This document shows, piece after piece, positions 58,839 to 64,000 of a stretch of DNA of 64,000 nucleotides. The DNA comes from Paraburkholderia sp. PGU19. Its GTDB lineage: Bacteria; Pseudomonadota; Gammaproteobacteria; Burkholderiales; Burkholderiaceae. The notes beneath the pieces are model-generated. The model saw nothing but the letters and a program-made list of their open reading frames with translations. It did no database searches and was not told the origin of the DNA. The translations under genes and the position numbers were made by a program. Every line of letters starts with the position of its first letter. The stretch's first letter is position 1. The DNA lies in assembly GCF_013426915.1 (NCBI RefSeq), contig NZ_AP023183.1, forward strand, positions 1 through 64,000, read 5' to 3'.

Positions 58839-59030
58839 GTCTGAAGTGGTCATCGCGCGCGTCGGACCTGAGGTCCGACCTCCTTCTATCCGCTGGCCGT
58901 GGGCCAGCCTCATCCTATGCGCATTACGCCGGAATCTTTTCCGGGAGCATGCCCCATCTGTAAAATCGGTTACGTCAGTAACCCGGAGACCCGACGGGCA
59001 TGTTCACTTCAAGCCGGTCCATACGTCAGT
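58839..59030 (-). ncRNA. Candidate bridge-RNA region of the second IS110 copy
   Basis: Reverse-orientation counterpart of 58190-58381. Stems are GGTTAC/GTAACC (58968-58983), CCGG pairs, GCTGGCC/GGCCAGC, and GTCGGAC/GTCCGAC within the 19-bp palindrome 58861-58879. Compared with the intact copy, paired positions co-vary (G-C to A-T in one stem; two A-T pairs to C-G/G-C in the other), while loops differ. This supports a selected RNA structure. Confidence 0.5.
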
Positions 59031-59479
59031 TTCCGCCTCTTTGCATGATTGCCCTTGTTGCGCGGTTGCCTTCGCCGGGCTCAGATCGACTTCATCTGCG
59101 CCCCTTCGGGGATGACGCCGTCCTTCAGGTAACGCCACAGGGCAATCGCCAGTCGCCGTGCCACCGCGACGATGGCAATGCGTCGGGCACGGCGGTTGGG
59201 GCCGGTGCCCTGGGTGCGCCGGTTGAACCACTGGGTGAGTGCGCTGCCGGGCTGATAGCGCAGCCAGGTCCACGCCATCTCGACCAGCAGCGCGCGTACG
59301 CGCCGGTTACCTTGCCTGCTGATGCCCTGGTCGGTCTGGCTCTCGCCGCTGTCATACGGTTGGGGCACCAGCCCGACACAGGCCCCGACCTGGCGCCGGT
59401 TGCTGAACTCACTGTCAATGTCGACCGTAATTTCCCCAGAAGTGTCGAAGTAAAAATCCCCACCCTGTGTAGTCGGTGA

Positions 59480-60346
59480 TCAGCCGGCGTTGTGATCAGG
59501 TGAGTTCCTTCGAGGGCGTCCTGGCCGTCGACGGACGGGTTCGGCGGGTGCGGGATTGAGTGAAGACGGCCGGTTACGCAAATGCTCGGGAAGCAGGTCG
59601 GCGTGCTCGCGTAGGCGATATGACGAGCCCTCGATGTGAATGACGACTGCGTGATGCAACAGACGGTCGAGCAGCGCCGCCGCAACCACGCTGTCGCCGA
59701 ACACCTCGCCCCATTCACCGAAGCTGCGGTTCGACGTCAGGATGATCGCGCACCGTTCATAGCAGGCGTTGATGAGCTGGAAGAACAGGTTGCCGCCGTT
59801 GAGGCCGACAGGGAGGTATCCAATCTCGTCAACGATGAGCAGACTGTTGCGCGCAAGGAAGCGCACACGCTGTGCGAGGTTGCCTTCACGCTCAGCCTTG
59901 ATCATCGACGCGACGATCTCGGCAAGCGTACCGAAGTAGACGCTCTTGCCCGCGCGTACGGCCTCGACGCCAAGTGCTATGCACAAGTGCGATTTCCCGG
60001 TTCCAGGCGGACCGAGGAAGTGAACGGCCTGACGTCGTTCGATGAAGTCGAGTTGTGCCAGTGCCATGACGCGATCACGATCCAGGCCCGGCTGGAAGCT
60101 GAAGTCATAGCCAGCCAGTGTCTTGATCGTGCCAAGGCGCGCTGTCTGCAGCGCCATTTTGATGCGGCGGGTTTCCCGCGTCGTGAACTCCTCGCCCAGC
60201 AGTGTTTCGAGCACCTCCAGCATGGAACTGTCGCCCTGTTCGAACCGCGCCAGTGTTGCGTCCAGCGCCTCCAGTGCGCGTGGCATACGCAGACCGACCA
60301 TGTACCTGCGGATCCGCTCAAGTGTTGATGCCGGCATGATGTTCAT
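59480..60346 (-). CDS. istB: IS21-family helper ATPase IstB
   Basis: This 288-aa AAA+ ATPase assists strand transfer by IstA. Walker A is FLGPPGTGKSHLCIALG and Walker B is NSLLIVDEIGYLP; LTSNRSFGEWGEVFGD is the sensor region. It starts inside the istA stop (ATGA overlap). An extended, Pro/Arg-rich C-terminus (PVRRRPGRPRRNS) is present, about 40 aa longer than the shortest IstB proteins. It appears intact. Confidence 0.93.
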   Translation of the reverse strand: MNIMPASTLERIRRYMVGLRMPRALEALDATLARFEQGDSSMLEVLETLLGEEFTTRETRRIKMALQTARLGTIKTLAGYDFSFQPGLDRDRVMALAQLDFIERRQAVHFLGPPGTGKSHLCIALGVEAVRAGKSVYFGTLAEIVASMIKAEREGNLAQRVRFLARNSLLIVDEIGYLPVGLNGGNLFFQLINACYERCAIILTSNRSFGEWGEVFGDSVVAAALLDRLLHHAVVIHIEGSSYRLREHADLLPEHLRNRPSSLNPAPAEPVRRRPGRPRRNSPDHNAG

Positions 60347-61590
60347 GCGGACCTCCCGGCATTCGCCAGGCGCCGCGCCACCTGGTCATAAAACGACAGC
60401 GGGCGACGGCTCACGACCGGCGAAGCTGGCGGCACAGTGTGCTGCGCCGCCGACTGCTGCCGGTGATGCGAGCGTCGATGACCCGGCAGCAGCGAGGTTC
60501 GTCGTCTGCCTTCGAGTACGGGATGAACAGCCAGCAGTTCGCCATCCTCATAGATGCGAACCTCATGTGCCAGGCTGTGAACCTCGAGTGTGCGTCTGCG
60601 TGTTCGGTCAGGCACGCTGTAATAGTTTCCGCCGACGGAGACGAGACCCTCGTGACTGACACGCCGTTCGAGGCGGATCACACCATTGAACAGGCCAGCG
60701 GGCAACGCCTGGAGCGCGGCGCGTTCCTCGCTGAAGTGCTGGGCCACGACGCGCTGCGTGGTGCCATGCACGCGGACATTGGCGACGGTATCGAGCCATT
60801 CGCGCAGTTGCCGGTTTAGATCGCCGAGATTCTGGAAACGGCGTGCGAGGAAGAAATCCTGCCGGATATAGCGGTATGGACGCTCGATCTTGCCCTTGGT
60901 CTTGGCGCGATATGCCTTGCACGCACGCGGCGTAAAACTGTAATGCTGGGCGAATGCAATCATCTTTGCGTTGTACACGACGTGCCGCTCGAGTTCGCCG
61001 AGCACAGCGGTCTTCATCCGGTCATAGAGAATCTCGCACGGCACGCCACCCAGATGGGCGAACGCTTCCATGTGACAGCGCAGCACAGTCTGCAGATCCT
61101 GATGTTCAACGAACCGGCCCCATAGATACCGGCTGTGTCCCAGCACGATCGAGAACAGCCAGATCGAGCGGCGCTGGCCGGGTGTGTCGTCGAATTCAAC
61201 GTTGAAATGGGCGAAGTCCACCTGCGCCTGCTGACCGATCGGCGTCTCGAAACGCACTTCAAAGCCGCGTTGGCGCGGTGGCCGTACCTCGCGCACCAGA
61301 TCGCCCAACGCGGTGCGACTGCCCGGATAACCCATCGCCCGGATCTCCCGTAGCAACCGCTCGTTACTCAGTTCAGGGAAGGCACGCACCCGCTCGGTCA
61401 CATAGCTGACGAACGGGTCGACCACGCAAGGTCGCGGCGCACGCGGACCGTACCGTGGCGCCTGAACCCCGTCCTTGATGTACTTGCGAACCGTCTTTCG
61501 ATCCATACCAAGCCGGGCGGCAATGGCTGAGACGTTCAGTCCCTGCCGATGCAGTTCCAAGATCGTCATCACATCTCCCAGATCGGTCAT
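60343..61590 (-). CDS. istA: IS21-family transposase IstA
   Basis: This 415-aa DDE transposase has an N-terminal helix-turn-helix (HRQGLNVSAIAARLGMDRKTVRKYI). The catalytic core has QVDFAHFNVEF (first Asp), LYDRMKTAV (second Asp) and KGKIERPYRYIRQDFF (Glu). A C-terminal beta-barrel has SVGGNYYSVPDRTRRRTLEVH. The start lies 144 bp inside the right end of the element. It appears intact, so the element may still move. Confidence 0.93.
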   Translation of the reverse strand: MTDLGDVMTILELHRQGLNVSAIAARLGMDRKTVRKYIKDGVQAPRYGPRAPRPCVVDPFVSYVTERVRAFPELSNERLLREIRAMGYPGSRTALGDLVREVRPPRQRGFEVRFETPIGQQAQVDFAHFNVEFDDTPGQRRSIWLFSIVLGHSRYLWGRFVEHQDLQTVLRCHMEAFAHLGGVPCEILYDRMKTAVLGELERHVVYNAKMIAFAQHYSFTPRACKAYRAKTKGKIERPYRYIRQDFFLARRFQNLGDLNRQLREWLDTVANVRVHGTTQRVVAQHFSEERAALQALPAGLFNGVIRLERRVSHEGLVSVGGNYYSVPDRTRRRTLEVHSLAHEVRIYEDGELLAVHPVLEGRRRTSLLPGHRRSHHRQQSAAQHTVPPASPVVSRRPLSFYDQVARRLANAGRSA

Positions 61591-61965
61591 CGACGTCCCC
61601 GTCAGCGTGGGTCTGAACGGGCTATCGTCGGTGATCAGGCGATGAGGCGCGCGGCTACGCCGCGCACCTCATCCTCGAAACAACTGGGGATTTTTACTTC
61701 GACGAAAGTGGGGATTATTCATCCGACAGCGACACTCACGCCAGAAGAGCTCGAGCGCAAGGCGCGACGCGCCCACCTCGCCAATGCCTTTCAGGCGCGC
61801 CAGGGCATTGCTGCGTGCACGCGCGGGTGCGGGCACACTGGCCTGGCGGGTCTTCTCGAGGACGGCGAGCTGCTGCGCGGCGAACGCGCGCCGTTCGCAC
61901 TCGCGCAGCAGCCGCTCGCGCAGTTCCGGCGGCAGGGACGTGCCGTCGTGACACCGGACCTCGTC

Positions 61966-62019
61966 TGTCAGCGTCGGATAGATACTCCCCTTCTGGTGAA
62001 ATTACGCCCGACGTTGACA
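61966..62019. mobile_element. 54-bp mini-element made of IS21-like ends
   Basis: A 54-bp insertion in the second IS110 copy begins TGTCAGCGTCGG and ends CCGACGTTGACA (11/12 inverted repeat). It is flanked by a 6-bp duplication CTCGTC (61960-61965 and 62020-62025). One half resembles the left end of the nearby IS21-type element (CGTAATTTC and CCAGAAG blocks), the other the right end (TCGGAT, CTCCCC). It has no interior, so it was probably mobilised in trans or is a deletion product. Confidence 0.8.
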
Positions 62020-62380
62020 CTCGTCGCGCGCCAGCCGCTCGGCAAAGGGGCGATGCGCGACGTCTTCCCAGCAGCCGAGCGTGGCCAGCAGCTTGCGCAT
62101 GCGGTCGAGGTGCTGCAGCACTTCTTTCTGCAGCTGCCCGCGTTCGCGCATCAGGTGGCGCGACGCTTCATCCTGCGCGGACGGCACGTGAACCACGTGC
62201 ATGCGGTCCCGCTCGCCACGCAGCCACGCGCGCAGGTTGATCACCAGCCTGATGGCATCGAGCCGGTCGGTCTTCGCGCGACAACTGTGCGCATGATCCT
62301 CTCTCCTTTCAGTAAGGCTCAACAGGCTGATTTTAAGGATTGGCCTGTGTGCCCCCTGCATAGGATCTTTCATTCTCTAG

Positions 62381-63881
62381 TCTCACTGTGTCACAAAATC
62401 TATTTGCAGTGAAGCGATACCTGGTAGTATTGAATAATACAGACTTCGGGCGATCGCGATGAGAGAAGATGTCGACGAATTTGACGCGTATCTGAATCAT
62501 CTGGCGCTGGCGTTAGGGCACGCCGATCGCCATGCCGGCCTCAAGGGTTACTGTTCGGGCTTGGTAATGCCGTTGTCACGCAAGAGCGTCGAGCCGATGG
62601 CCGCGCATATTGACCCACTTCACGCGAGTGCGAAACACCAGTCACTTCACCATTTTGTGGCCAAGGCAGAATGGTCTGACCGGGCGGTCCTGCAGCGGGT
62701 ACGCGAATGGGTGATGCCCGCGTTAGGCCTGCACGCTGCTGAAGAGGCTGGCTATTACTGGATTATTGACGATACGGGCTTCCCGAAGAAGGGCAAGCAT
62801 TCGGTCGGCGTAGCGCGACAATACTGTGGGCAACTGGGCAAACAGGATAACTGCCAGATCGCCGTGAGCCTGTCGATCGCGACGCAACGGGGCAGTTTGC
62901 CGATTGCCTGGCAATTGTATATCCCCAAGGAATGGATTGACGACCGGGAACGTGCCCGTCGCGCTGGCATTCCCGACGAACTAGTTTTCCAGACCAAGCC
63001 ACAGATTGCGCTGGCCCAGCTTCGCGAGGCCATAGCATCCGGCGTTGCGCCGGGCATCGTGCTGGCCGACGCTGGGTATGGCGACGAAACCGCATTCCGG
63101 GAGGGCATAACTGAACTGGGTTTGTTGTACGCGGTAGGGATCCGGCCGGTCACCTCTGTGTGGGCGCCAGGTACGGAGCCGCTTCCACCCAAGCCCTGGA
63201 GCGGGCGCGGTCAGCCACCGAAGTTGTTGCGCCGTGCGCCCGGCCATAAACCGCTCGCGGTGAAGGAACTGGCCATGCAATTACCCGTGAACGCCTGGCA
63301 AACCGTAACCTGGCGGGAAGGTAGCAACGCAGCACTTTCCTCACGCTTTGCCGCCGTACGGGTTCGTCCCGCACATCACGACTATTGGCGAAGTACGGTT
63401 CGCGACGAAGAATGGCTGCTTATTGAATGGCCTGATGGCGATACGGAGCCGCTCAAATACTTTCTCGCTACTGCCCCCGAGGAGGCGACACTTGAGCAGC
63501 TTGTGTTCGTGACCAAGATGCGCTGGCGCATCGAGCGCGACTATCAGGACCTGAAACAGGAGTTCGGGCTCGGTCATTATGAAGGGCGAGGCTGGCGTGG
63601 CTTTCACCACCACGCCACATTGAGTATCGCTGCGTATGGGTTTCTGATGGCTCAGCGACTGCGAATGCAATCAGGTGGACGCGATAAAAAAAACTTCCTT
63701 GAACGGGCGCTGCCTGCCCTTCCCTCGGATTACATCCCCCGGGGCAGTCCAGCGCGCTCAACGCCACGTTCCTGATTCCATTACCACGTTGCGCATCCTG
63801 CTTGGACTAAGGCTCATGCAACGATGGCTCGCTCCCTAGTACAGCAATCGAGCGCGCAATTATTTATATGACACAGTAGTA
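62381..63881 (+). mobile_element. IS701-family element with CTAG target duplication
   Basis: The ends share the inverted repeat containing ACTGTGTCA (left 62385-62393; right as TGACACAGT). CTAG flanks both sides (62377-62380 and 63882-63885), fitting the YTAR target preference and 4-bp duplication of this family. It encodes one transposase. It lies just outside the truncated end of the second IS110 copy, separated by about 90 bp of unassigned sequence. Confidence 0.85.
62459..63775 (+). CDS. IS701-family transposase
   Basis: This 438-aa DDE transposase has the first Asp in YYWIIDDTGFPKKGKHSVGVARQYCGQLGK and the second in GIVLADAGYGDETAFREGI. The Glu lies in the region KMRWRIERDYQDLKQEFGLGHYEGRGWRGFHHH. 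N-terminal and C-terminal segments match family length (about 400-450 aa). It appears intact. Confidence 0.92.
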   Translation: MREDVDEFDAYLNHLALALGHADRHAGLKGYCSGLVMPLSRKSVEPMAAHIDPLHASAKHQSLHHFVAKAEWSDRAVLQRVREWVMPALGLHAAEEAGYYWIIDDTGFPKKGKHSVGVARQYCGQLGKQDNCQIAVSLSIATQRGSLPIAWQLYIPKEWIDDRERARRAGIPDELVFQTKPQIALAQLREAIASGVAPGIVLADAGYGDETAFREGITELGLLYAVGIRPVTSVWAPGTEPLPPKPWSGRGQPPKLLRRAPGHKPLAVKELAMQLPVNAWQTVTWREGSNAALSSRFAAVRVRPAHHDYWRSTVRDEEWLLIEWPDGDTEPLKYFLATAPEEATLEQLVFVTKMRWRIERDYQDLKQEFGLGHYEGRGWRGFHHHATLSIAAYGFLMAQRLRMQSGGRDKKNFLERALPALPSDYIPRGSPARSTPRS

Positions 63882-63885
63882 CTAG

Positions 63886-64000
63886 CAGGTTGCTGAAATA
63901 CCGCCGACGCGCGTCATCGCGGCGGGCCGTAGATGCGTTGATATGAGGACCTTACCCGCCCCCTTGGAGATCATGCGCGGCGCTGACACGTTTACCGAGA
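63886..64000. other. Right edge of the window, no gene seen
   Basis: These 115 bp beyond the IS701 element show no supported open frame. GC-rich CGCCGACGCGCGTCATCGCGG is part of a possible weak hairpin. The sequence may belong to the host locus or to another mobile element that continues outside. Confidence 0.3.

Larger units (their letters stand above)
59413..61734 (-). mobile_element. Complete IS21-family element with 5-bp target duplication
   Basis: This 2322-bp element has ends TGTC..GACA. The two ends align over about 50 bp: TGTC-NN-TGTCG, a CCCCA block, then GTCGAAGTAAAAATCCCCA inside both ends, the multiple-terminal-repeat pattern of IS21. It is flanked by the duplication CTCAC (59408-59412 and 61735-61739). 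Removing the element and one CTCAC restores the IS110 reading frame (ELFWREFSNRR). It contains istA and istB. Confidence 0.92.
59081..62286 (-). pseudogene. Second IS110/IS1111-type transposase, interrupted and 5'-truncated
   Basis: Parts at 59081-59412, 61735-61965 and 62020-62286 together match residues from the DEDD Asp pair (AKTDRLDAIRL) to the C-terminus of the intact copy. A complete IS21-type element (59413-61734) is inserted in the REF..SNRRQ region with a 5-bp duplication. A 54-bp mini-element (61966-62019) is inserted at RDE^VRCH with a 6-bp duplication and adds a stop codon. The first ~130 codons are missing; similarity stops near 62286. Inactive. Confidence 0.85.

Noticed and set aside
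1..64000. tRNA, rRNA or CRISPR array
   Set aside because: No cloverleaf-like conserved loops, no rRNA motifs and no regularly spaced direct repeats were seen.

Overview
The window reads as an accessory, catabolic region of a high-GC betaproteobacterium, most likely a member of the Burkholderiaceae (Paraburkholderia/Caballeronia-like). This is inferred from protein style, the DUF1302/DUF1329 envelope pair, and the IS110/IS21/IS701 load. No rRNA, tRNA or CRISPR array was seen.

Layout. (1) 1-8025: a MarR gene cut by the window edge, an SDR, and a complete tripartite RND efflux system. The adaptor and pump genes face left and a TolC-type lipoprotein gene faces right. A TetR gene sits between them with two near-identical 24-bp palindromic operators. 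(2) 8026-9216: gene debris (a LysR relic, a small HTH-like ORF). (3) 9217-53786: one large acyl-CoA catabolic island. It opens with a MaoC/acyl-CoA dehydrogenase/CitE cassette and a MarR gene. An envelope module follows (DUF1302, YCF48-like, MMPL/RND exporter; DUF1329 further on), then a 2-oxoacid dehydrogenase with a split E2, small ABM and SRPBCC proteins, a flavoprotein and a nitroreductase. Facing left are an HMG-CoA-synthase/DUF35 fusion, a thiolase and a CoA-transferase. Facing right are two acyl-CoA dehydrogenases, an enoyl-CoA hydratase, a B12-dependent acyl-CoA mutase (large and small subunits), its MeaB GTPase and an SDR. Converging on that operon is a ten-gene left-facing operon: CoA ligase, old yellow enzyme, Rieske oxygenase, ABM, acyl-CoA dehydrogenase plus APH-type kinase, SDR, SnoaL-like, SRPBCC, SDR. 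The island ends with a right-facing group that includes an LLM flavoenzyme, an SDR, an ATP:cob(I)alamin adenosyltransferase and a cupin. (4) 53787-64000: an insertion-sequence graveyard. It holds an IS110 relic, a few small ORFs, an orphan TetR, an intact IS110/IS1111-type element, and a second IS110 copy interrupted by a complete IS21-type element and by a 54-bp mini-element made of IS21-like ends. An IS701-type element closes the window.

How the genes fit together (inference). A hydrophobic carboxylic acid is taken up or sensed at the envelope and activated by the CoA ligase or CoA-transferase. It is then oxidised by the Rieske, OYE and SDR enzymes and shortened by several beta-oxidation sets. 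A B12-dependent carbon-skeleton rearrangement, supplied by its own chaperone and adenosyltransferase, would remove a branch that blocks beta-oxidation. The mutase large subunit keeps the family fold motifs, but its active site has diverged strongly: the conserved catalytic His aligns with Asp230. The substrate may therefore be new. I could not identify the substrate.

Three genes (flavoprotein, thiolase, acyl-CoA dehydrogenase) each carry 1-nt losses in short homopolymers. Adding the missing base restores a full-length, correct-size protein every time, so sequencing error is as likely as decay.
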